The notes beneath the pieces are model-generated. The model was not told the DNA's origin, made no database searches, and worked only from the letters and a program-made list of their open reading frames with translations. Shown here in pieces: positions 1 to 7,627 of a stretch of 12,211 nt of DNA. Both the position numbers and the translations under genes were made by a program. Numbering within the stretch: the first letter of the stretch is position 1; each line of letters opens with the position of its first letter. The stretch is from an uncultured Subdoligranulum sp. (lineage in GTDB: Bacteria > Bacillota > Clostridia > Oscillospirales > Ruminococcaceae): NCBI GenBank assembly GCA_904374465.1, contig CAJFFY010000049.1:1-12211 (forward strand), read 5' to 3'.

Positions 1-36
1 CCTTGTTTTCCCCAACTTTCTGTGGCAGCAAACCTC

Positions 37-291
37 TCATATCCAGCAGGCTTCTCCGACAAGCGGAGGCCTCAATTCCTTCGTTCTGCCTCTCCACAAT
101 TGCTGGTAAGGCGTGTTTTCCAGCGTAAGATACTGGTTGAGGATGTCAAAGTACTCTTCCTCGAACATCTTGCCGTATTCACCCAGCTGCTCGTTGCCAT
201 CTTCATCATACTGGCGGTATTTTGCGACCTCGTCGATAAATAACAAGGAGAGCGTTTTGATGCCCATACGGTATTTAGTCCTGCCCGCCAT
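37..291 (-). pseudogene. Fragment of a type III restriction endonuclease (Res subunit)
   Basis: This open frame of 84 codons contains a short stretch (about positions 264 down to 94) that reads IKTLSLLFIDEVAKYRQYDE and then a Glu/Tyr-rich segment with MFEEEY. I recognise this from memory as the region after the helicase core in Res subunits of type III restriction-modification systems. A complete Res protein is many hundreds of residues long, so only a small internal piece is here. The residues before the match (MAGRTKYRMG) and after it (from about RGRTKELRPP) do not look like Res, which suggests that both ends are rearranged. No Shine-Dalgarno sequence precedes the ATG and no helicase motif is present, so the piece cannot be a working nuclease. 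A Mod (methyltransferase) partner is not visible. The family assignment is probable and the pseudogene status is inferred from length. Confidence 0.5.
48..72. repeat. Imperfect hairpin at the left edge
   Basis: AGGC-TT-CTCCG and CGGAG-GCCT pair around the loop ACAAG, a nine-base-pair stem with a two-base bulge. There is no U-tract on either side, so it is not a standard terminator. It lies exactly where the Res-like sequence ends and could be part of a repeat or mobile-element end. No second copy is in the window. Confidence 0.3.
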
Positions 292-558
292 TTACGGTAT
301 AATGCCGGCGGCAAATATACCTATACTGAAGTTCCTGCCTGCGGCATTGAACTTTCATTACCTCCGAATGGAACCTACGAAATCACTATCCAGGATACCG
401 AACCTCAAAATCAAATTCTGGTGATAACCAACAGTTTGAAGGTGGAAGTGCGCTACAAGGAATCGTTACCCGCCAGATCCGATTCTTCAGAATTTCTGGC
501 TAGAAACAATTTATTGGCAATTCAAAGCAAACGGTATCCGTTTCGGTCCGGCAAATAA
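244..558 (+). pseudogene. Possible decayed reading frame of unknown origin
   Basis: After a TAA at 241-243 this plus-strand frame stays open for 104 codons to a TAA at 556-558. It contains a protein-like run around 313-450 (for example GKYTYTEVPACGIELSLPP followed by a hydrophilic beta-rich segment). There is no ATG or GTG with a Shine-Dalgarno sequence at its beginning, and it overlaps the start of the Res fragment on the other strand, so it may be the remainder of a gene whose 5' end was lost. A second plus-strand frame (about 440-742) continues with equally protein-like sequence, which would fit a frameshift near 490. I do not recognise a family. It could also be chance open sequence. Confidence 0.2.
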
Positions 559-893
559 CATAGATTTTTACCGATTTTATTCAATACGAGTTCCCTATGG
601 ACTAATCGCCCCTCAAATCTCCAAGATGGTGCGAAACGGAAAATGCCGGGTCAAAAAAGCAAAAACTTCTACGCATAAAATCATTGTGCATCGTGTACAA
701 TTCCGTCTTTCAAAATTTTCTGTTTTGTCAAAGTCAGATTAAGTAAAAAAGCGCGAAAATTATGTATCTTTGATGCAAAAACAGCCCCTTCAAAATCGGG
801 GTATTTTGCGCTATTCAATACGTATTCAATACGAGAGCCGAAAAAGCGCTCCATGCCGAAAATATAGAAGTCCGTTTTATGATACAAGCAAAG
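559..893. other. AT-rich non-coding region with short exact repeats
   Basis: No gene is supported here. The sequence is visibly richer in A and T than the atp operon to its right. It holds three copies of TATTCAATACG (578-588, 812-822, 823-833), two of them extended to the 13-base TATTCAATACGAG. A 57-codon minus-strand frame (854-681) exists but lacks a ribosome binding site. The region separates the Res fragment from the tRNA gene and looks like eroded accessory DNA. Confidence 0.4.
578..835. repeat. Direct repeats of TATTCAATACG(AG) with a perfect dyad
   Basis: The 13-base word TATTCAATACGAG occurs exactly at 578-590 and 823-835, and an 11-base version lies at 812-822, directly in tandem with the third copy. 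The tandem creates the perfect inverted repeat CGTATT-C-AATACG at 821-833. The outer copies frame about 245 bases. They could be a target duplication, a recombination or attachment core, or binding sites for a regulator. The sequence alone does not decide. Confidence 0.5.
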
Positions 894-931
894 AAAAAGG
901 ACCTTGGAACCTACGTTCCACGGTCCTTTTT
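894..931 (-). terminator. Bidirectional Rho-independent terminator after tRNA-Pro
   Basis: GGACC-T-TGGAA (899-909) pairs with TTCCA-C-GGTCC (916-926), giving ten pairs around one mismatch and a six-base loop. The stem is flanked by five A (894-898) and six T (927-932), so it has a U-tract in both directions. On the minus strand it lies 24 bases beyond the 3' end of the tRNA gene and is the first convincing terminator reached by transcripts of that gene. It is probably also the first for read-through from the atp operon. Confidence 0.8.
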
Positions 932-955
932 TAGCTGACCCTGACGGCCCTTGTT

Positions 956-1032
956 TGGTCCGAGTGGCGAGAGTCGAACTCACGGCCTCTTGAACCCCAT
1001 TCAAGCGCGCTACCAAACTGCGCTACACCCGG
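956..1032 (-). tRNA. tRNA-Pro, anticodon GGG
   Basis: The minus strand folds into a full 77-nt cloverleaf. The acceptor stem is CCGGGTG/CACTCGG with one G-T pair. The D stem is GCGC/GCGC with the loop containing the GG pair. The anticodon stem CTTGA/TCAAG encloses the loop ATGGGGT, so the anticodon is GGG (proline, decoding CCC and CCU). The T stem-loop is GTGAG-TTCGACT-CTCGC. The discriminator base is A and CCA is encoded in the DNA (956-958). The body closely matches bacterial tRNA-Pro. A consensus promoter precedes it and a hairpin terminator follows, so it can be made as a single-gene transcript. The DNA beyond its 3' end is decayed and foreign-looking, as is common beside tRNA integration sites, but I see no copy of the tRNA 3' end in the window. 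Confidence 0.95.
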
Positions 1033-1064
1033 TCAGAACTGGGCTGTCTCGAATCAGCTTGTTT

Positions 1065-1093
1065 ATTATATGCCCTTTTACAAGAAATGTCAA
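1065..1093 (-). promoter_or_regulatory. Consensus sigma-A promoter of tRNA-Pro
   Basis: On the minus strand a perfect TTGACA (1093-1088) is separated by exactly 17 bases from a perfect TATAAT (1070-1065). Transcription should begin near 1058, leaving a leader of about 25 nt before the mature tRNA 5' end at 1032. The promoter lies in the 100-base gap between atpC and the tRNA gene, so the tRNA does not depend on atp transcription. Confidence 0.9.
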
Positions 1094-1135
1094 CACCTTT
1101 TTTGCATTTTTTAAAACTTTTTTCAGGGCCTATAA

Positions 1136-1549
1136 TCATCGGTTTTGTCGGCTGGCCACACTACCACGTACCAGTGCTCGCTTCAGCCGCGCCTCAGCCA
1201 GTTCCAGCTCATGCTTATCGATTCCCTTTTGCGCCAGAATTGCCTCAGCGCGCGCCTTGCTGCACTCCGCACGTTCTTTGTCGATAGCATCCGCCCATTC
1301 AAAGGTAGTTGCCAGCAAACGGCACTTGCCACCTACCATACTGAGCATACCACCCATACAGGCAGCCCTGCGCACAGCGCCATCCTCGGTGGTGATATGG
1401 GCCTCTCCCATGCCAACCGCCGTGCAGTAATCGATATGGCGCGCCAAAAGCTCCACCTGGCCGCACACCGTGCGGCAGGACAGAGATTTGACCTCGCCGT
1501 CAAAGGCTACACCATCCGGCGTCACGATTTTCAGTGGGAAACTTGCCAT
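1136..1549 (-). CDS. atpC: F1Fo ATP synthase epsilon subunit
   Basis: The epsilon subunit belongs to the central stalk of F1. It couples the gamma shaft to the c-ring and inhibits ATP hydrolysis through its C-terminal helices. The 137-residue length is normal. The N-terminal beta-sandwich begins FPLKIVTPDGVAFDGEVKSL, and the C-terminal part (about residues 85-130) is the expected charged helical hairpin with IDKERAE and LAEARLKRAL. The ATG start follows AAGGAGG by seven bases, and that Shine-Dalgarno sequence includes the TAA stop of atpD, 12 bases upstream. It is the last gene of the operon. No clear terminator follows it. The protein has six cysteines (25, 29, 42, 64, 76, 96), which is a lot for a cytoplasmic epsilon subunit but has no known meaning here. 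Confidence 0.95.
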   Translation of the reverse strand: MASFPLKIVTPDGVAFDGEVKSLSCRTVCGQVELLARHIDYCTAVGMGEAHITTEDGAVRRAACMGGMLSMVGGKCRLLATTFEWADAIDKERAECSKARAEAILAQKGIDKHELELAEARLKRALVRGSVASRQNR

Positions 1550-1561
1550 TGGCCCGCCTCC

Positions 1562-2956
<1,395 letters not shown>

Positions 2957-2980
2957 AGCACACACTCCTTTGTGGGCTTT

Positions 2981-3829
2981 TTAAGATTCTGCGTCGGCAC
3001 CGGCCACGATCTCGGTAATCTCCTGGGTGATCGCCGCCTGGCGGGCGCGGTTGTAGTACAGATTCAAATGTTCGATCATCTCGCCGGCATTCTTGGTTGC
3101 GGCATCCATGGCTGTGCGACGAGCTCCTTGCTCGCTGGCTACACTTTCACACAAGGCACCGTAGATCATGCCTGCCAGATACTCCGGAATGATGTCATTG
3201 AAGACCGCAGTCGGATCCGGCTCATAGAGCATAAGGCTTTGCCGCTTTTTGATGTCTTTCGGCACCTCAAAGGGCAAAATCGGCAACACCGTGGCCGTCT
3301 GGGTAAGCATCGAAACAAACTGGGTAAAGCACAGACGGATCTCATCAAAATCCCCTGCCAGAAACTTCTGACATACAATCCGGGAGATTTCAAAGCTGTC
3401 GCTGACCGACAGGTCCCCCGCCTCGGCAAAAGCCTGGGTAATCATCGACACCTGGTGGCGGGCAAAATACTCCACCGCCTTTTTGCCAATGGGCAACACA
3501 GAATATTCCTGCCCATGGGCATCCGCCTGCACAGCCTTGAGAATATTGGCATTGTATCCGCCGGCCAGTCCACGGTCACCGGCAATGACAATATACAAAC
3601 GCCGGTGGGTGGTTCGTCTGGCAAGATACGGACTGTCAACATGCTCCTGCGTCGCCGCGATATCAAACAAAGTCGCATAGAGTGTTTCAAAATACGGGCG
3701 GCTATGCTCAACCCGTTCCTTGGCGCGCCGCAGCTTGCTGGACGCTACCAGTTCCATGGCCTTGGTGATCTGCATGGTGCTCTCTACGCTTTTGATGCGC
3801 AGCTTGATTTCCTTCATTGAGCCAGCCAC
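2981..3829 (-). CDS. atpG: F1Fo ATP synthase gamma subunit
   Basis: Gamma is the rotating shaft inside the alpha3beta3 hexamer. The N-terminal coiled-coil helix reads MKEIKLRIKSVESTMQITKA followed by MELVASSKLRRAKE, a signature of the family, and the C-terminal helix ends with the conserved AITQEITEIVAGADA. The length of 282 residues is normal. I choose the GTG at 3829 (MAGSMKEI), which stands nine bases after AAAGGGG. A GTG at 3838 touches that Shine-Dalgarno sequence directly, and an ATG at 3817 would also give a nearly full protein, so the start is uncertain by a few codons. The gap to atpA is 21 bases. Confidence 0.95.
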   Translation of the reverse strand: MAGSMKEIKLRIKSVESTMQITKAMELVASSKLRRAKERVEHSRPYFETLYATLFDIAATQEHVDSPYLARRTTHRRLYIVIAGDRGLAGGYNANILKAVQADAHGQEYSVLPIGKKAVEYFARHQVSMITQAFAEAGDLSVSDSFEISRIVCQKFLAGDFDEIRLCFTQFVSMLTQTATVLPILPFEVPKDIKKRQSLMLYEPDPTAVFNDIIPEYLAGMIYGALCESVASEQGARRTAMDAATKNAGEMIEHLNLYYNRARQAAITQEITEIVAGADAES

Positions 3830-3850
3830 CAACGGCACCCCCTTTACGGC

Positions 3851-5386
3851 TTAGTTTTCTTTCTTGAATTTTGCGGTAAATGCTTCCAGCACAGCTTTCA
3901 GCTTTTCTTCGGTTTCCGCCTTCAGATCTCCGGTAGTGCGAATGGTTTCCATAACCTGTGCCGCCTCGACGTTTTCGTCCAGATAACGATACAGCTCCTG
4001 CTCGTAGGAGGCAATGGACGGCACCTCGATTTCCTTCAGGTAACCGTGTACGGTTGCATAGAGAATGGCCACCTGCTTTTCCACCGGCACGGGGCTGTTG
4101 CGGTCCTGTTTGAGCACTTCTACAATGCGCTCACCCTGTGCCAGACGTGCCTTGGTATCGGCATCCAGGTCGGAACCAAACTGTGCGAAACCTTGCAGTT
4201 CACGATACTGGGAATAAATCAGTTTCAGGGTACCGGCCACTTTCTTCATGGCTTTGATCTGCGCATTGCCGCCCACACGGGAAACCGAAATGCCCGGGTT
4301 TACCGCCGGACGGATGCCCGCATGGAACAGCTCGGTCTCCAGGAAAATCTGTCCGTCGGTGATGGAAATGACGTTGGTGGGAATATACGCCGCCACGTCA
4401 CCTGCCTGGGTCTCGATGATGGGCAGAGCCGTCAGGGAGCCGCCGCCCTTTTCCTCGCTGAGTTTGGCTGCACGTTCCAGCAGACGGCTGTGCAGATAGA
4501 AGACGTCACCGGGATAGGCCTCCCGTCCGGGCGGGCGCCGAATCAGCAGCGAGAGGGCGCGATAGGCCACCGCATGTTTGGACAGGTCATCGTAGATGAT
4601 CAGGACATGCTTGCCCTGCTGCATGAAGTACTCGCCCATGGCGCAGCCGGCGTAGGGGGCGATGTACTGCAGCGGAGACAGTTCGGAAGCCGTCGCGCAA
4701 ACCACCGTTGTGTAGGCCATGGCGCCGTTCTTTTCCAGATTCTCCACAAGCGACGCCACGGTGGAACGCTTCTGACCGATAGCCACATAGATGCAAAGCA
4801 CATCCTGGCCCTTCTGGTTGATGATGGTATCGGTGGCAATGACCGTTTTGCCGGTCTGACGGTCACCGATGATCAATTCACGCTGGCCGCGACCGATGGG
4901 AATCATCGAGTCGATTGCCTTGATGCCGGTCTGGAGCGGCTGCTTGACCGGCTGGCGGTCAATGATGCCGGGGGCAGGCGATTCAATCGCACGGTAGTCG
5001 GCGGCCTCGATGGGGCCTTTGCCGTCAATGGGCTGGCCCAGCGCGTTGACCACGCGGCCGATCATGCCCTCGCCCACCGGTACGGAAACAACCTTACCGG
5101 TACGACGGATGCTGCCGCCTTCTTTGATGCCGCTGTCATCGCCCAACAGAACAATGGAAACGCTGTTTTCTTCCAGGTTCTGGGCCATACCGTAGGTGCC
5201 GCTGTCAAACTGCACCAACTCACCGGCCATGCAGTTGTCAAGTCCCGAAGCGCGGGCAATACCGTCGCCCACCATCGTAACGGTACCGGTCTCGGACTGC
5301 TCGATGGCGTTCTGATAGTACTTGATCTGCGAGCGAATGATGCGGGAGATTTGTTCGGGTTTCAGTTGCACGGTTTGTTTCACCAC
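3851..5386 (-). CDS. atpA: F1Fo ATP synthase alpha subunit
   Basis: Alpha alternates with beta in the F1 head and holds the non-catalytic nucleotide sites. At 511 residues it has the usual length. Motifs are the P-loop GDRQTGKT (174-181), Walker B VLIIYDD (261-267) and the segment PGISVSRVGGNAQ with the arginine finger R370. The start is a GTG at 5386, preceded in frame by TGA, so it cannot begin further upstream. A second GTG follows at once (5383). No recognisable Shine-Dalgarno sequence lies in the 31-base gap after atpH, which is odd for a subunit needed in three copies. The N-terminal residues VKQTVQ before LKPEQISRII are consistent with this start. Function is certain and the exact start is moderately certain. 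Confidence 0.96.
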   Translation of the reverse strand: MVKQTVQLKPEQISRIIRSQIKYYQNAIEQSETGTVTMVGDGIARASGLDNCMAGELVQFDSGTYGMAQNLEENSVSIVLLGDDSGIKEGGSIRRTGKVVSVPVGEGMIGRVVNALGQPIDGKGPIEAADYRAIESPAPGIIDRQPVKQPLQTGIKAIDSMIPIGRGQRELIIGDRQTGKTVIATDTIINQKGQDVLCIYVAIGQKRSTVASLVENLEKNGAMAYTTVVCATASELSPLQYIAPYAGCAMGEYFMQQGKHVLIIYDDLSKHAVAYRALSLLIRRPPGREAYPGDVFYLHSRLLERAAKLSEEKGGGSLTALPIIETQAGDVAAYIPTNVISITDGQIFLETELFHAGIRPAVNPGISVSRVGGNAQIKAMKKVAGTLKLIYSQYRELQGFAQFGSDLDADTKARLAQGERIVEVLKQDRNSPVPVEKQVAILYATVHGYLKEIEVPSIASYEQELYRYLDENVEAAQVMETIRTTGDLKAETEEKLKAVLEAFTAKFKKEN

Positions 5387-5417
5387 TCAATCTATAAAAT
5401 GGGGTGTTTGTCGTTTG

Positions 5418-5954
5418 TTATAAGACCACGTTGGCGATGTCGTCGCGCAGCAGTTCCAGCCGGCGCTGTACGGTACCGTCCAACCGCTCCCCTGCCAGAT
5501 CAAGACGCAATCCCCCCAGAACGGACGGATCGGTCTTTTCGGTCAATCGGATGGTCTTGCCTGTTTTTGCCTGCAATTTGGCAAGCAGTTTTTCACGTTC
5601 CGCGTCGGACAGCGGCACCGCCGATGTCACCGTCGCTTCCAGAATGCCATGGTCCGCATTGTACCGTTCCCGGTAGGCTTCCAGACAGCCCGCGAGCTCC
5701 CCGATCAGGTTTTCTTCACACAGAATCTTGAGGAAGCTCATCACATAGGGGTGCATTCCGGCAAAAGCTTGGTCCAGCAGCCCGCAGCGCTCCCGCTTGG
5801 GAATGCTGGGCGTTTGGAGCAGGCGCAGGTACTCGGGTTCCTGCTTACAGCTGGTTTCCGCCAGGGTCAGTTCCTGCAGGATGGGTTCCGTCAACGACTC
5901 TTCCGCCGCCAGTTCATACAAACTGCCGCCGTAGCGCTTGGCCAGTTCGGTCAT
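5418..5954 (-). CDS. atpH: F1Fo ATP synthase delta subunit (OSCP-type)
   Basis: Delta sits on top of F1 and ties it to the peripheral stalk made of b subunits. The 178-residue protein has the family's two parts: an N-terminal helical domain starting MTELAKRYGGSLYELAAEE, and a C-terminal domain with ATVTSAVPLSDAEREKLLAK and the conserved ending DPSVLGGLRLDLAGERLDGT. The ATG overlaps the TGA stop of atpF by four bases (ATGA, 5951-5954), and only a weak GGGGG stretch precedes it, so translation is probably coupled to atpF. This subunit varies a lot between species, but the position between atpF and atpA supports the call. Confidence 0.93.
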   Translation of the reverse strand: MTELAKRYGGSLYELAAEESLTEPILQELTLAETSCKQEPEYLRLLQTPSIPKRERCGLLDQAFAGMHPYVMSFLKILCEENLIGELAGCLEAYRERYNADHGILEATVTSAVPLSDAEREKLLAKLQAKTGKTIRLTEKTDPSVLGGLRLDLAGERLDGTVQRRLELLRDDIANVVL

Positions 5955-6460
5955 GAGGCATCCCCCACATTCCGGATAAATTCATCAATCAACGCCTGAT
6001 GATCGGCCTTGTTGATCTCGCGTTCCACCACCTTGCTGGCAATTTCCACCGCGATTCCGCCGATTTCATTCTTCAGGTCGTTGACCGCCTTTTTGCGTTC
6101 CTGCGCCATCTCGGCTTCCGCTGCCGTGCGCAGGGCCTGTGCTTCGGTACGCGCCGCGTTTACGATCTCTTCCTCGCGCTTCTGGGCGCGGGCCGTCGCC
6201 TCGCGGAGCATGGTATCCTGCTCGGCCTTGATGCTCTGCAAATGCTGCTGGTACTCTGCTTCCAGGTCGGCAGCCTTCTGCTTGGCCGCCGAGGCATCCG
6301 CGTACATCTGGTCAATTTCCTGCTGACGGTCATCAATCATCTGTTTGACCGGTTTGAACAGGAAGTGCCGCAGCACCGCAAAGGTGATGAGCATATTGCA
6401 GAAGGTGAAAAGCGCAGTCCAAGGGTTGATGCCGACGAAGCTCTCAAATAAATCTGCCAT
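5951..6460 (-). CDS. atpF: F1Fo ATP synthase b subunit
   Basis: The b subunit is the peripheral stalk: one N-terminal membrane helix (about residues 13-35, WTALFTFCNMLITFAVLRHF) followed by a long, highly charged alpha-helical dimerisation domain rich in Ala, Glu, Lys and Gln. The conserved FKPVKQMIDDRQQEI follows the membrane segment, as in other b subunits. At 169 residues the length is normal, and only one b gene is present, so the stalk should be a homodimer. The ATG has a strong AAAGGAGG (6476-6469) with an eight-base spacer. It lies 34 bases after atpE. Confidence 0.95.
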   Translation of the reverse strand: MADLFESFVGINPWTALFTFCNMLITFAVLRHFLFKPVKQMIDDRQQEIDQMYADASAAKQKAADLEAEYQQHLQSIKAEQDTMLREATARAQKREEEIVNAARTEAQALRTAAEAEMAQERKKAVNDLKNEIGGIAVEIASKVVEREINKADHQALIDEFIRNVGDAS

Positions 6461-6494
6461 AAGTCATCCCTCCTTTCGTGTTCTTCGCCTTCCA

Positions 6495-6734
6495 TCAGAA
6501 AACGAAGAGGAGCAGCAGAGAGATGACCAGGGAGTAAATACCGGTAGATTCGGTAATGGCACAGCCCAGAATCATGTTGGTACGCAGCACGTTGGTCATT
6601 TCGGGCTGACGGGACATACCTTCCAGCGCCTTACCGACAGCGTTACCTTCACCGATGGCCGGGCCGATGGCTCCGAATCCGATTGCGATGCCAGCACCGA
6701 TTGCACAGGCGGCCTTTACAATTGCAGCTTCCAT
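6495..6734 (-). CDS. atpE: F1Fo ATP synthase c subunit, Na+-type two-carboxylate motif
   Basis: The c subunit forms the membrane rotor ring. Its 79 residues make one helical hairpin: helix 1 with the glycine-rich AIGAGIAIGFGAIGPAIGEG, the loop SRQPE (41-45), and helix 2 ending SLVISLLLLFVF. The ion site is readable. E62 is followed by S63, T64 and Y67 (ITESTGIYSLVI), as in Na+-binding rings such as that of Ilyobacter. At the position of the Ilyobacter glutamine (Q32) there is a second glutamate, E29, 33 residues before E62. That pair matches the two-carboxylate Na+ motif described for Fusobacterium nucleatum, so Na+ coupling is predicted. AGGAGG precedes the ATG. The gene lies between atpB and atpF. 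Confidence 0.96.
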   Translation of the reverse strand: MEAAIVKAACAIGAGIAIGFGAIGPAIGEGNAVGKALEGMSRQPEMTNVLRTNMILGCAITESTGIYSLVISLLLLFVF

Positions 6735-6763
6735 AGGGGTTCCTCCTATAATAAAATACGAAA

Positions 6764-7627
6764 TCAGGCTTCTTCCGGCGGCGGGCAGGCATTGCCCACA
6801 TACACCATCGTCAGCAAACTAAAGACGAGGGCTTGTACCCCGCCGGAAAAAACATCAAAATAAAGACTCAGAATGCCGGGAATGCCGACTTCCAGATAAG
6901 GCACACCGCTGAGTCCCAGCAATGCCAAAAGGCCGGTGGCCAGAAAAACGATACCAAATATCTTGCGCGCCATCTTTTTGGCCCGCAAGCCGTTGACCAA
7001 GAGCAAAATGCCGATGGCCAGCACTACGAGCGATACAATCACGCTTTTCCCCACCAAGCCCAGCAGCAGGGCCGACAGAGTGGCCAAAGCGGAGTAAACC
7101 AGGCTGGTCAGGACGCTGCCGCCCGCGATGTTGCCGAAATGACGGAAGGCCATCGAGAGGGGCTGTGCCACCTCCGAGACCAGGTTCATCGGCGTCATCA
7201 CCACGATGGGTTCCGTGAAGCCTTTGAGCCATCCCAGGAAACCGTTGGCCCGGATGGAGCAGCCCCAGCAAAGGAAACTGGTCATCAGTGCCCAGGTAAT
7301 GGTGGTGGAGAGATCCGCTGTGGCAGAGCGGAAGATACCCGTCATGCCGATATACGACCCGCAGATCGAGGAAAGAAACAGCGCGCCGATATAGGGCGTC
7401 CAGTATGCGTTGCGCTTGCCCATGGTGTCTTCCACCATGCCGTAAAGCATGGAGACACCCTTCTCCACCAGGACCTGACGTCGTGACGGGCGCTTTTGCA
7501 GATTGCGTCCCAACAGAATACCCGCCACACACAGGCATACCATCACCACAAACGATGAGACCGCAGTCTGGGTAATGGGAATCCCACCGAACAACGGTAG
7601 GATGCAATAAATCTTCGGACCGTTCAT
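6764..7627 (-). CDS. atpB: F1Fo ATP synthase a subunit, with an apparent internal insertion
   Basis: The a subunit is the membrane stator with the ion half-channels. The essential arginine is R162 in PLSMAFRHFGNIAGG, and the final helix carries GGVQALVFSLLTMVYV with Q265. An N-terminal membrane segment (about 19-40) and the MNLVSEVAQPLSM helix are typical. Between R162 and Q265 there are 103 residues, while in E. coli the matching pair (R210, Q252) is 42 apart. The extra part includes two hydrophobic stretches (about 194-213 and 222-241) joined by a basic loop with LRAKKMARK. The ATG overlaps the TGA of atpI (7624-7627), and no strong Shine-Dalgarno sequence is present, so translation is probably coupled. 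The identity is certain and the role of the extra part is unknown. Confidence 0.95.
   Translation of the reverse strand: MNGPKIYCILPLFGGIPITQTAVSSFVVMVCLCVAGILLGRNLQKRPSRRQVLVEKGVSMLYGMVEDTMGKRNAYWTPYIGALFLSSICGSYIGMTGIFRSATADLSTTITWALMTSFLCWGCSIRANGFLGWLKGFTEPIVVMTPMNLVSEVAQPLSMAFRHFGNIAGGSVLTSLVYSALATLSALLLGLVGKSVIVSLVVLAIGILLLVNGLRAKKMARKIFGIVFLATGLLALLGLSGVPYLEVGIPGILSLYFDVFSGGVQALVFSLLTMVYVGNACPPPEEA

Noticed and set aside
681..854. Minus-strand frame of 57 codons (MERFFGSRIEYVLNSAK...)
   Set aside because: It has no Shine-Dalgarno sequence, overlaps the short repeats and lies behind a terminator. The protein looks plausible but matches no family I know, so evidence is too thin for a gene.
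1..955. Duplicate of the tRNA-Pro 3' end as an att site
   Set aside because: I searched the left region for the T-arm and acceptor sequence (TTCGACTCTCGCC and CACTCGGACCA) and saw no second copy. The partner site, if any, is outside the window.
4046..5731. Plus-strand open frame of 561 codons antisense to atpA and atpH
   Set aside because: It shares the composition and position of the other antisense frames, with no recognisable domain and no promoter or Shine-Dalgarno sequence.
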